From Neomegalonema perideroedes DSM 15528 (GTDB lineage: Bacteria > Pseudomonadota > Alphaproteobacteria > Rhodobacterales > Rhodobacteraceae), in NCBI RefSeq assembly GCF_000374145.1, contig NZ_KB893654.1, forward strand, positions 1,132,866-1,196,865: 64,000 bases of DNA. The letters run 5' to 3'. The notes below the pieces were generated by a model, which saw only the letters and a program-made list of their open reading frames with translations, did not search any database and was not told the origin of the DNA. A program made the position numbers and the translations under genes. The first letter of the stretch is position 1. Every line of letters begins with the position of its first letter. This document shows, one piece after another, positions 8,279-16,369 of the stretch.

Positions 8279-8977
8279 ATGCGAGCTTTATTGACGGCGG
8301 TTTTTCTGTTTTGCGCAGCGCAAGCCTCTCCCGCTTCGGCGTTCGAGCTCACGCCCATGGGGCATCATCTGGAGACTTCCGCAGGGACGACCTCAGGGCG
8401 CATGACGCTGCGCAATCCGCGCAATACGGCTCTGCCCATCGAAACGCGCGTGGCGGAGCGCATCGTGACCGAAAGCGGCGAAACCAGATATGAGCCCGCC
8501 GACGCGGATTTCCTCGTCTTTCCGCCTCAATTCATCGTGCCGCCCAGAAGCGCCCAGACGATTCAATTTCGTTATCTCGGCCCGGCGCTTCAGGATCGAA
8601 GCCGCGCTTATGTGCTGTTCGTGACCGAGGCGCCGGTGATCAACCCGGAGCTCGGCGTCGGCATACAGATGATTTACGAGCTCGGCGCGGCGGTCTACCT
8701 TTATCCGCCCGGCGCGACCGCGGATCTGCGGTTCGAGGGAGCGAATCCTCTGCCCGACGGGCGCGTCGAGGTGCTGGTGCGCAATCAGGGCGGCCGTCAC
8801 GCCGTTTTAGGCGTGGAGGGCCTGCTCTCCGTCCCCGGCGCGAGGGGCGCGCTGGCCTCCTATGGCGAGGCCATGACGCGCGATTACGGAAATCCGATCA
8901 TCCCGCCCTATTCTGTGCGGCGCTTCGTCGTCGATCCGTCTCCGGCGCCCGCCGTCTCGCCGCCCGGCGGGCTGTAG
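8279..8977 (+). CDS. Periplasmic fimbrial chaperone (PapD-like)
   Basis: Periplasmic chaperone of 232 residues with a signal peptide (LLTAVFLFCAAQASPASA) and a PapD-type N-terminal immunoglobulin fold. Typical features are the first-strand region SGRMTLRNPRN, the segment FLVFPPQFIVPPRSAQTIQFRY, and a later beta strand near QMIYELGAAVYLYP. It would hold pilin subunits by donor-strand complementation and hand them to the usher. The start at 8279 is preceded by GAGGG; a TTG at 8222 is in frame but implausible. The usher follows after 3 bp. Confidence 0.85.
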   Translation: MRALLTAVFLFCAAQASPASAFELTPMGHHLETSAGTTSGRMTLRNPRNTALPIETRVAERIVTESGETRYEPADADFLVFPPQFIVPPRSAQTIQFRYLGPALQDRSRAYVLFVTEAPVINPELGVGIQMIYELGAAVYLYPPGATADLRFEGANPLPDGRVEVLVRNQGGRHAVLGVEGLLSVPGARGALASYGEAMTRDYGNPIIPPYSVRRFVVDPSPAPAVSPPGGL

Positions 8978-8980
8978 GCG

Positions 8981-11485
8981 ATGCGGCGGCTTTGGACCTT
9001 CGCCTGCCTCGCGGCTTCTTCGGCCGCTCCGGCCGCGGCGCAAATTCCGGGGACGCCGCCTCCTGCTCCGGCGAGCTCCGCGGCGCCTGCGCCTCAGGAA
9101 TTCGCCCCGCAGCCTCGTCAGGTCGAGTTTCCCCTGCCGCTCATGCTGCGCGGGATCTCCGTTGGAGAGGCGCCCGCCCGTTTGCTGGGCGAAGAGCTGC
9201 TCGGCGTGGATCCTTCGCGTCTGGCTCAGGCCCTTGAGCAGATCATGAGCGAGGATCTGCTCAGCCGTTTGCGCGGGTTGGGAGCGGATTACGTCGCGCC
9301 GGAGACCATCGCCTCAACCGGATTGCGCGTGTCCTATAATCCGAACGCCCTGCTTCTTGAGCTGGAGACGGAGGCCTCGTCTTTCCGGGACATCGACGTC
9401 TTTCTGACGCGGAGCGCGGATTACAGCGGCTATCGGCTGATCGAGCCCGCGCGCTACGCCCTCGGGGTGGACGGCGGCCTCCTCGTCTCGCAGAGCTTCG
9501 ATCGCGGCGGCGCTCCGGACGTCAGGCTTCATCTCGACGGCTTCGCCAATTTAGGCGGCGTGGACGGCGTTTATGTGGATTTCGCAGGAAGGGTGAATTT
9601 CTCCGCTTCCGGAGACGGCGAGGTTTTCGACCGCGAAAGGCTCACGCTCTTCAAAGACGACCGCGAACGCGCCCTTCGCTATTCGGCCGGAGACGTGCGG
9701 CTGGATTCTTTGCCGATGATGGTCGCGCCTGATTTCCTCGGCCTGAGCGTCGAGCGGCGTTACGGCGAGATCCGCCCCTATGATTCCACGCGCGCCCTCG
9801 GCCGACACTCCATCATGCTGGACCGCCCGGCCACCGTCGAAGTCGAGGTGAACGGCGCGACGATCCGTCGGTTCCATGCGCCTGCGGGCAGAATCAACCT
9901 CAACGACATCCCCTTTGTGGATCTCGGCAACGACGTGCGCATCTACGTCGAGGACGAAACGGGAAGGCGGGAGATCGATTCCTTCACCTTCTCCTCGCGG
10001 GAGACTCTGCTGGCGCCGGGGGTTTCGGAGTTCGGTCTTGCGGGCGGCGCTCTGCAAACCGGCGCCTGGGGCGGCGGGGCGGGGTGGAGCGCCGAAGATT
10101 TCGGAGCCATGGGGTATTATCGTCAGGGCGTGACGCGGCGTCTGACCCTCGGCGCCGGGGTCTCCGCCACAGACGACGGATCCTTCTCCATAACGGGGAA
10201 TGCGGTCGCTTCTCTGCCTTACGGCGTCGGGCAACTGGACGCCGCTTGGTCGAGGAGCGAGGGCGAAGGCGGAGAGAACCGGTCCGGCTACGCGCTCTCC
10301 GCCTCCTACGACGTCGATTTCACAGGCGCGTTTCATGGACGCGATCAGCTCAGCCTCCGCGCCGATTACTCCTCCAAGGATTACGCGAACGCAGGCTATG
10401 GGGGCGGAGGGCGGGAGGATGACGGCCTCTCCGCATCAGGCGCTTACCGCATGGCTCTGAGCCCGCGCGGAGCGGTCAGTTTCGGCGCGGGCTATGCGCG
10501 CCGCGGAGACGCCCAAGACGTCGGCCTTCGCCTCGGCGCCTCGCAGAGCTTCGAGAGGCTCACCATTTCCGCCGCCTTCGAACATGTCCTTCGGAATCAA
10601 GGGCGCGACGACGAAACGCGCTTCCTGATCTCCGGCTCCATGCCGCTCGGAGAGGATCGGCGCGTCCGGGGCTCCTACGCGACGACGCGCAATAGGGCCA
10701 TGCTGGAATATGATAAGCGTCATCGCGGCGGGGTGGGGGAATATGGCTATGCTCTGCAGGTGGAGCACAGCGATTCCTCTGCGGAGATTTACGGGCGCGC
10801 CGATTATATCGGCAACCGCTTCGAAGCCGCCGCGTCTCTCAATCACGTGGCGAACGGCCTTGACGGTCTGTTCGACAGCGACGCGCCGCTGGTCGGCGAA
10901 TTGCGCCTCGCCTCGGGCCTCGCCGTCGCCGATGGGCGCGTAGGCGTCGGAAGGCGCGTCGGAGACGGCTTCATCCTCGTCGCGCCTCATGCGACGCTGC
11001 GGGGCGCCTCCCTCGCCATCGGCGACAGCGCCAGCGATCGGAAGCCGATCGTCCGCACGGACGGCTTCGGGCCTATGGTCGCGCCCATCAACGGCGATTA
11101 TAATTTCTCGCAAGTCGCTTTGGAGATCGAAGAAGCGCCGCTCGGATATGATTTCGGCTCCGGCCTCTATGCGGTGCAGGGCGGAGCGCGGGTCGGGGCG
11201 TCGGTCGTCGTCGGCCATGACGCCTTTTACTCGGCGCGCGGCTTGGCGCAGGACGCCGAAGGCCAGCCCATCGCGCTGCGATATGGCCGGCTCGCCTCCC
11301 TCAAGGAGGGCGGCGCGACCTTGGATCTCTTTACGAACTCGGTTGGTTTATTCTTCGTCGGCGGTTTATCGCCCGGCGCCTATCGCATGGAGATCGCCGG
11401 AGCGAGCAAACAGATCGAGATTCAAGCGCCCCCGGAAGGCGCCCTGATCGACTTGGGAACCATGATTTTGGAGGGCGGCCCATGA
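8981..11485 (+). CDS. Outer-membrane fimbrial usher
   Basis: Usher of 834 residues, the outer-membrane pore that polymerises and secretes the fimbria. It has a signal peptide ending about AAPAAA, a proline-rich linker, an N-terminal periplasmic domain (PLMLRGISVGEAPARLLGEE), and a long beta-barrel region rich in alternating aromatic and polar residues. Usher-like segments include TVEVEVNGATIRRFHAPAGRINLNDIPF and GVSEFGLAGGALQTGAWG. C-terminal beta domains follow (SPGAYRMEIAG near the end). The length matches ushers (800-900). Divergence from enterobacterial FimD/PapC suggests the alpha or another non-classical clade. It overlaps the next gene by 4 bp (ATGA). Confidence 0.85.
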   Translation: MRRLWTFACLAASSAAPAAAQIPGTPPPAPASSAAPAPQEFAPQPRQVEFPLPLMLRGISVGEAPARLLGEELLGVDPSRLAQALEQIMSEDLLSRLRGLGADYVAPETIASTGLRVSYNPNALLLELETEASSFRDIDVFLTRSADYSGYRLIEPARYALGVDGGLLVSQSFDRGGAPDVRLHLDGFANLGGVDGVYVDFAGRVNFSASGDGEVFDRERLTLFKDDRERALRYSAGDVRLDSLPMMVAPDFLGLSVERRYGEIRPYDSTRALGRHSIMLDRPATVEVEVNGATIRRFHAPAGRINLNDIPFVDLGNDVRIYVEDETGRREIDSFTFSSRETLLAPGVSEFGLAGGALQTGAWGGGAGWSAEDFGAMGYYRQGVTRRLTLGAGVSATDDGSFSITGNAVASLPYGVGQLDAAWSRSEGEGGENRSGYALSASYDVDFTGAFHGRDQLSLRADYSSKDYANAGYGGGGREDDGLSASGAYRMALSPRGAVSFGAGYARRGDAQDVGLRLGASQSFERLTISAAFEHVLRNQGRDDETRFLISGSMPLGEDRRVRGSYATTRNRAMLEYDKRHRGGVGEYGYALQVEHSDSSAEIYGRADYIGNRFEAAASLNHVANGLDGLFDSDAPLVGELRLASGLAVADGRVGVGRRVGDGFILVAPHATLRGASLAIGDSASDRKPIVRTDGFGPMVAPINGDYNFSQVALEIEEAPLGYDFGSGLYAVQGGARVGASVVVGHDAFYSARGLAQDAEGQPIALRYGRLASLKEGGATLDLFTNSVGLFFVGGLSPGAYRMEIAGASKQIEIQAPPEGALIDLGTMILEGGP

Positions 11486-12342
11486 CATGCGCTCGACGGC
11501 TGCGCGTCGCTTTCGCGTTTGGATCCGGCGTGCTGGCTGCGGGAGCGGCGCAAGCCTGCGAAGCGAGTTGGGCGGAGTTCGCAGCTCTGGGCGATTACGA
11601 CGCCACCTCCGCGCAGGCTTCGCCGGTTTATCTGGAGGTGGGCTTCAAGGATGAGGAGGCCTGCGCGAGAGCTTCGGTTTCGCTCGTCCCGGCGACGGAC
11701 GCGCCTGCGGCGGCCTATCGAAGCCGAAGCGCGCGGCTCGTCGGGGCGGGAGGCCGCATGTTGCGGCTTGAGGCGAACGGCGACGCCCCTCACGGCTCCC
11801 GCTCCGGCCGCAGCGTCGGGGGAGCGCGATCCTTTCCTGTTTTTCGGATCGCGCCGCATCAATTCGAGCCAAGCGGCGTTTACGCGGAGAGCTTTCAGCT
11901 TTTAATCGACGGAAAGCCGCAAGGCGCCTTCAATCCGGAGCTTCGGGTTTTCGTCGCTCCGGCGGCCTTGTTCCGCGCGACGGAAATTCCTCTAGAGATC
12001 GACTTCGGATCCTTGTCGAGCGGCCCGGCGCAAGAGCGGCGGCCCGTCATCGTGAGCGGAAACGTCAAGTTTCTGTATCAGGCCACCAGCTCCGCGACGA
12101 TGATCGTCAAATCCGATGGCGATGGGCGGCTCATTCATGAGCGCGGCGCGGAGTTCACGCCGATCCGCTACAGCGTGACGATCAATGGCGCGCCCATGGC
12201 TCTGGGCGTGAGGCGGGAAGTGGATTTGAAGCCGGGAGCTCAGGGAACCGGCTTGATCGAGGTGACTCTTGAAAACATCGGCATGCGCTATGCGGGCAAA
12301 TATGCGGATAGATTGACGGTGTCCATCGTCGGACATGATTAA
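11482..12342 (+). CDS. Secreted fimbrial minor subunit / putative tip protein
   Basis: Protein of 286 residues with an N-terminal signal sequence (cleavage around AAQA-CEASW). The C-terminal half ends in IGMRYAGKYADRLTVSIVGHD, the kind of last beta strand seen in spore-coat-U/pilin domains. Being larger than the major subunit and last in the operon, it is best read as a two-domain tip adhesin or initiator. Translation is coupled to the usher by a 4-bp overlap. No named adhesin family is recognised in the N-terminal half. Confidence 0.65.
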   Translation: MTCARRLRVAFAFGSGVLAAGAAQACEASWAEFAALGDYDATSAQASPVYLEVGFKDEEACARASVSLVPATDAPAAAYRSRSARLVGAGGRMLRLEANGDAPHGSRSGRSVGGARSFPVFRIAPHQFEPSGVYAESFQLLIDGKPQGAFNPELRVFVAPAALFRATEIPLEIDFGSLSSGPAQERRPVIVSGNVKFLYQATSSATMIVKSDGDGRLIHERGAEFTPIRYSVTINGAPMALGVRREVDLKPGAQGTGLIEVTLENIGMRYAGKYADRLTVSIVGHD

Positions 12343-12479
12343 ATTCAGGCCGAATTCAAGTTGATTTGCGGGAATCCCCAGATGTTTATTTGAGTCTATT
12401 CTTCAGATTTCGGAAATTGTGAACTGTGACTGAGGAGGCGGCGCTTGGGGCCATTTTCTTGTCGCGCCGCCCGTCGTCG

Positions 12480-12512
12480 CGCCGGAGAGAGGCCATGCTC
12501 ATCTCTCCGGCG
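12480..12512. terminator. Hairpin between convergent genes
   Basis: CGCCGGAGAGA (12480-12490) pairs perfectly with TCTCTCCGGCG (12502-12512) around an 11-nt loop, just past the stop of the leftward discoidin/glycosyltransferase gene. A second, weaker GC stem lies at 12437-12471. Neither has a T-run, so termination is inferred from position and stability. The rest of the 181-bp gap is featureless. Confidence 0.5.
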
Positions 12513-12523
12513 GGCGGTCGGCT

Positions 12524-14377
12524 TCAGGCGGAGAGCTTATCCCCGATCTGCTCGGCGATCCGCTGAATGCGCGGATCCGCCGGATTCTTATTCGCGATCA
12601 CGCAATCTTTGAGGAGGGCGGCGGCTTTGGCGAACTCCTTCTTCCGATAGGCGATCAGGGCCGCAGCCAGCAGAGCGTATTTATAAGGCGGAGCGGCGCT
12701 TTGCTGGATCTTGGCCGCCAAATTCGAGAGATAGGGCTTCTTCTGCGGGCCGCTCAGCAACACCGTGAGGCCGAAGGTGGAGTCCCAGACGCCTTCCGGC
12801 GAGAAATCCTGCAGCAAGGCGCGCTCAAGGATCCCTTCGGCGGCCTCATGTCGTTTCGCGGCGTAGAGTTCGGAGGCCAGAGCGATGTCGTACATGACGT
12901 TTTCAGGGTCATGGCGCTTCGCCGCCTCCAGCGCGGCGATCTTCTCCGCCGAGGGCGATTTATGCGCCAGATGAGCGACGTAAAGCTGCCAATAGGCGTA
13001 GGCCGCCTGCATCGGGTGATAGACGCCGGCGTTCTCGGCGAGATCCTTCGTGAAGAAGGCGATCTTCTTCGCTGAGGAGAAAGCCTTGTGGATGTTGACG
13101 TCCTGAGCGCTGCGGCTGATGCTGTGGGCCAGCCGCGAAAAGCCGCTGGAGGCCGCCCAAATCTCGCTGGTCCGCGACATGAGGACGATCTCGAAGATCG
13201 ACCGCTCCGGCCCGACGTAATTCAGGTCTTTGAGATAGGCCGCCGCCGGACGAACGTTGTAGGCGCGCGCCAGCTCGGCGATGGAGGCGCCGTCTTCGCC
13301 GAAGACGAGGACGTCGAGGCCGCGTCCTTGCAGATTTTCGATCGCCATTCTGGCCAGCGGCATGGAAACCGCCTTTCCGGCGAAGCGCGTGCCTTGCAGC
13401 CGATAGGGGCCGTAAACGATGTCGCCGCTGCGGATATGCAGCGCGGCGAAATTCCGCTCCAGATCGACCGCGCGCGCCGCCTGAATCGCTTTCTCCATCG
13501 ACGGCGAGAACTTCAGGGATTCGAAGATGTCGGGCAAGCCGAATTCGGCGTTGGGCGCGAGTTCGGGCGCGAGGGTTTCGCCGAGATCTCCAGAGGGGGC
13601 GTAGAGGGTGTTCGGCTCGTCGTGAAGCTTGCTCTGCAGCAGCTGCGCCGCCGAAAGCCCCGTCTCCTCGGCGATGAGGGATCGGATCGCGAGCCTGCCC
13701 GCCGATTGGGCGCCGAGAATGCGCTCGTCGGCGAAGATCGACGCGAGCGGCTCGACGGAATGGCCGATCAGATTGGAGGCGTCCTTCTCCTTGCTCTTTT
13801 CGAAATCCTTGGCGGGTCCGGCGATGCCGTCCGGCCAGACGAGCTTGAACTCGCAATTCAGGGCCTTGGCCAGATAAAGGCCGTTCAGCAGGCATTGCAT
13901 GCGCAGGCCGAAGCCGTCGGGCCGATTGGCCGCCACCTTGATCTTCGGCCGCTTCGCCCAGACTTCGACCTTGCTCAGATGGAGATAAGCCTTCTCCTGC
14001 AGCGAAAGGCGCAGATGGCGGGCGAGCGCCGCGCCGCCGAGCGGCAGGACCAGATCGCCGGACCAGACGAGAAAGCCGCTGTGGATGGCGGTCCATGTCT
14101 CGCCGTCGCGGGAGATCTCGACTTTGAGGGTGCGCGCCTGCTCCTGATTCATCTTGCGCCGATTGCCGACGACGATGCTGTGGATCGGATAGATCTCGCC
14201 CAGATCGACCCTCCACCAAGGTTTGTCCTCAAGGCCGGTGTGGAAGGCGAAATCCCGTTCGCCGTCATCGGCGAGAGCCCTTTTCGCCTCATGCGGCTTC
14301 GACCATTTCGACGTCGAGCTTTGCCACGCCTCTTTGCCTGAGGCGACGTTCTGAAGATCGTCCGCGGCCAAGTCCAT
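12524..14377 (-). CDS. Discoidin (F5/8 type C) - fucosyltransferase-like - TPR fusion protein
   Basis: Protein of 617 residues with no signal peptide. Residues about 10-145 look like an F5/8 type C carbohydrate-binding domain (WWRVDLGEIYPIHSIVVGNRR, SRDGETWTAIHSG, RHLRLSL). Residues about 150-430 resemble fucosyltransferases of the NodZ/alpha-1,2 type: NRPDGFGLRMQCLLNGLYLA, and HIRSGD (314-319) at the place of the HxRxxD nucleotide-sugar motif. The rest is helical and TPR-like (LASELYAAKRHEAAEGILERAL). Likely job: glycosylating a surface glycan or protein, perhaps the adjacent fimbria. The domain combination is unusual, and the enzyme call is tentative. Confidence 0.6.
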   Translation of the reverse strand: MDLAADDLQNVASGKEAWQSSTSKWSKPHEAKRALADDGERDFAFHTGLEDKPWWRVDLGEIYPIHSIVVGNRRKMNQEQARTLKVEISRDGETWTAIHSGFLVWSGDLVLPLGGAALARHLRLSLQEKAYLHLSKVEVWAKRPKIKVAANRPDGFGLRMQCLLNGLYLAKALNCEFKLVWPDGIAGPAKDFEKSKEKDASNLIGHSVEPLASIFADERILGAQSAGRLAIRSLIAEETGLSAAQLLQSKLHDEPNTLYAPSGDLGETLAPELAPNAEFGLPDIFESLKFSPSMEKAIQAARAVDLERNFAALHIRSGDIVYGPYRLQGTRFAGKAVSMPLARMAIENLQGRGLDVLVFGEDGASIAELARAYNVRPAAAYLKDLNYVGPERSIFEIVLMSRTSEIWAASSGFSRLAHSISRSAQDVNIHKAFSSAKKIAFFTKDLAENAGVYHPMQAAYAYWQLYVAHLAHKSPSAEKIAALEAAKRHDPENVMYDIALASELYAAKRHEAAEGILERALLQDFSPEGVWDSTFGLTVLLSGPQKKPYLSNLAAKIQQSAAPPYKYALLAAALIAYRKKEFAKAAALLKDCVIANKNPADPRIQRIAEQIGDKLSA

Positions 14378-14719
14378 GCTCCGAATTCAACAGGCCCGCC
14401 GCCTTCGGGCGACGCGGCGATGGGTCCATCCTCACGGTTCACGGCGCCCCCGATCGAATCGGATCTGTGAGAAACGCCTGAACCTCTCGTGTGGCCGCGC
14501 GATCCGTCCGGGCGGTCGTTTCGACCTTTCGGACGGCGCTCTAAGAGGCGAGGCTGAGACGTCGTCGCCGGTTCGATCCACGGCGGGAATTTAGCGCAGG
14601 ATGAAAAGCGGCGCCAGCTTGACCCGCTGCGCCCGGAGTCGCAGCGGCGGGCCCCGTCCGGGCCCGCCTCCAAGGCGCGAGGGCAGGCCCGGCGGCGACG
14701 CCGGCCGGGCCGCCGCAGG
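14378..14719. other. Intergenic region with two strong hairpins
   Basis: No convincing gene lies here. The part next to 14378 should hold the promoter of the leftward discoidin/glycosyltransferase gene, but no clear hexamers stand out. The part next to 14719 holds a perfect 9-bp stem (GGCGGGCCC 14646-14654, GGGCCCGCC 14660-14668) and a second GC-rich stem at about 14685-14712, probably terminating the DUF2076 transcript. Confidence 0.45.
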
Positions 14720-15244
14720 TCACTCCTCGAAGCCGCCGAAATCGCCGCCGTCGTCGGCCTCGGGCTCGGCCTCGGGGCGGATTTCAGGCTCGGCGGCCTG
14801 AGCTTCGTCGCCGCCGAACATGCCGCCGATGGCGTTGCCGAGCAGCACGCCGCCCGCCACGCCGACCGCCGTCTGGGCCGCGCCCGCGAGGAAGCCGCCT
14901 CCGCCGCCGCCCTGAGCCGGAGCCATGGGTTGCTGACGGCGCGCCGTCTGGGGCGCGGAGGGCTGTCCGCCGAACATGCGCGAGAGGAATCCGCCGCCGC
15001 CCTGAGGCGCCTGACGCGCGGCGGAAAGCTCGGATTCGAGCTGCGCGATGCGGTCCTGAGCGGAGTTCAGCGCATGCTCCTGCACGACGATGGTCTGGGC
15101 CATGTAATAGGGCGCGCCCGGCTGCCGCGCGACGGCCTCCGAGATGAAGGATTCGGCCTGAGAATCGCGCTGCGGATTCTGCCGCTCCACCTGAGCGAGC
15201 TTGCCGAAGAGCCCTTCGATGGCGTGCTTGTCGTTCTGGTCCAT
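14720..15244 (-). CDS. DUF2076 domain protein
   Basis: Protein of 174 residues with the DUF2076 N-terminus: MDQNDKHAIEGLFGKLAQVE, then PYYMAQTIVVQEHALNSAQDRIAQLESEL, a helical coiled-coil-like part. The middle is Gly/Gln-rich with a hydrophobic glycine segment (AQTAVGVAGGVLLGNAIGGMFGG), and the tail is acidic (EPEADDGGDFGGFEE). Function is unknown; the family is thought to be periplasmic or ABC-transporter linked in some genomes, without proof. The start at 15244 is chosen because the domain begins there; the longer frame to 15343 is unsupported. Confidence 0.8.
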   Translation of the reverse strand: MDQNDKHAIEGLFGKLAQVERQNPQRDSQAESFISEAVARQPGAPYYMAQTIVVQEHALNSAQDRIAQLESELSAARQAPQGGGGFLSRMFGGQPSAPQTARRQQPMAPAQGGGGGGFLAGAAQTAVGVAGGVLLGNAIGGMFGGDEAQAAEPEIRPEAEPEADDGGDFGGFEE

Positions 15245-15510
15245 GCCTCTGACGTCCCTGTTTTGCGTTGCTTGATCGCCGCCCGCCGGAAGCCGGAGGA
15301 GAAGGCGACGGATGGTCAGATAGAACGGGAGCGCGGAATGCACGACGGAGTTTCCTCGACTCGCGCGTTTGTGATCTCTCGTCAGAGGATTCGCCCGATT
15401 CCTGCGCTTCCGGGCCGAAAACCGCGCAGGCGTCTTGACCCGCGCGCCCGAAATCTCCGAAATCCGGGGCCGCCGCCCGATCTTCCTCGGGAGCGTCGCC
15501 GGAGATGGAC

Positions 15511-15957
15511 ATGCCGAAACCGATCTATGTGCTGAACGGGCCGAATCTGAATTTGCTGGGCAAGCGTCAGCCCGAGATCTACGGCCATGAGACCCTCGCC
15601 GACGTGGAGCGCGATTGCGTCGCCCTCGCGCGGGAGCTGGGCCATGGGATCCGCTTTCTGCAATCCAATTGGGAGGGCCAGATCGTGGATTGGATCCATG
15701 AGGCCCGCGATCAGGGCTCGGGCGTCGTGATCAATCCGGCGGCGCTGACCCATACTTCGGTCGCGGTGCTCGACGCGCTCAACGCCTTTGAGGGGCCGGT
15801 GATCGAGGTGCATATCTCCAACGTCCATAAGCGCGAGTCCTTCCGGCGTCATTCCTACGTCTCTCTGCGGGCGGACGGGGTGATCGCGGGGCTGGGGACC
15901 GAGGGCTATCGGCTGGCCCTCCGCCGCGTCGCCTCGCTGCTGGCCGCCGCGGGCTGA
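15511..15957 (+). CDS. aroQ: 3-dehydroquinate dehydratase, type II
   Basis: Third enzyme of the shikimate pathway, removing water from 3-dehydroquinate. At 148 residues it matches the small dodecameric type II enzyme. Diagnostic motifs are [17 protein letters not shown] (with the catalytic Arg/Tyr loop), [26 protein letters not shown] and [11 protein letters not shown] with the catalytic His. ATG 15511 has GGAG 6 bp upstream; ATG 15505 directly abuts the GGAG and is less likely. It stands alone in its transcription unit. Confidence 0.95.
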   Translation: MPKPIYVLNGPNLNLLGKRQPEIYGHETLADVERDCVALARELGHGIRFLQSNWEGQIVDWIHEARDQGSGVVINPAALTHTSVAVLDALNAFEGPVIEVHISNVHKRESFRRHSYVSLRADGVIAGLGTEGYRLALRRVASLLAAAG

Positions 15958-15977
15958 GGCGCTTGCGCAATCTCATG

Positions 15978-16005
15978 TTGAGCCCCTCGCCGGAGGTGCT
16001 ATAAG
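15978..16005 (+). promoter_or_regulatory. Candidate sigma-70 promoter of the polyamine operon
   Basis: TTGAGC (15978-15983) and TATAAG (16000-16005) are separated by 16 bp, just after the aroQ stop. A start near 16012 would place the first hairpin of the leader at the very 5' end of the transcript. Chosen by eye among few alternatives. Confidence 0.45.
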
Positions 16006-16011
16006 GGCCCC

Positions 16012-16351
16012 GCCTGCCGGAGCAGGCCGCATCTGCTGGTTGGGGAGGACGCCATGACAAGCGACGCCCTCTTCCAATTGGGGATGGGCTCAGCCTTGCT
16101 GAACGCCGCCCAAACGGAAGACCTTTTGCGCCCGAGCCCCTTGCGGGGCCTTCGGGGCGTTTTCCGTCCGCAAGACGCGGGCGCCGCCTCTTGCACTTTT
16201 GACGGCCATAGGGGGAGCGGCGCGCCAGCGCCGACCAGAAGTCTGTAAATCTCCCCTCCGTCATCCTCCTGTGAGGAAGACCCTTTCTTATCGTCGCGCC
16301 GGGACTGGAGCCAGAGGCTCCGCTCCGGCGGCTTCGGCGTTTTCGCCGCCG
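16012..16351 (+). ncRNA. Structured 5' leader of the polyamine operon (candidate cis-regulatory RNA)
   Basis: About 360 nt separate the promoter from nspC. In order it contains a perfect hairpin GCCTGC/GCAGGC (16012-16027) and a small ORF (16054-16248). Inside that ORF is a compound GC hairpin (16129-16159) followed by TTTT. Then come GGAGCC/GGCTCC with a 3-nt loop (16307-16321) and CGGCGGC/GCCGCCG (16326-16351), ending 18 nt before the nspC start. Upstream ACGGAA (16113-16118) could also pair with TTCCGT (16162-16167). The layout suggests attenuation or translational control by a polyamine or precursor. Identity with a known class such as the alphaproteobacterial speF element has not been tested. 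Confidence 0.5.
16054..16248 (+). CDS. Small upstream ORF in the polyamine leader (64 aa)
   Basis: ATG 16054 is preceded by GGGGAGG with 5 bp spacing, one of the strongest ribosome sites in the window. The first 25 residues (MTSDALFQLGMGSALLNAAQTEDLL) look like a real helical peptide, while the rest is low-complexity and overlaps the leader hairpins. A leader peptide whose translation governs folding of the downstream RNA is therefore more likely than a free-standing protein. No family is recognised with certainty. Confidence 0.5.
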   Translation: MTSDALFQLGMGSALLNAAQTEDLLRPSPLRGLRGVFRPQDAGAASCTFDGHRGSGAPAPTRSL

Positions 16352-16369
16352 CGCACATCAGGATTCCGC

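Noticed and set aside
15999..16358. Leftward open frames inside the polyamine leader
   Set aside because: They contain no family motif, and the hairpins of the rightward leader explain their composition.
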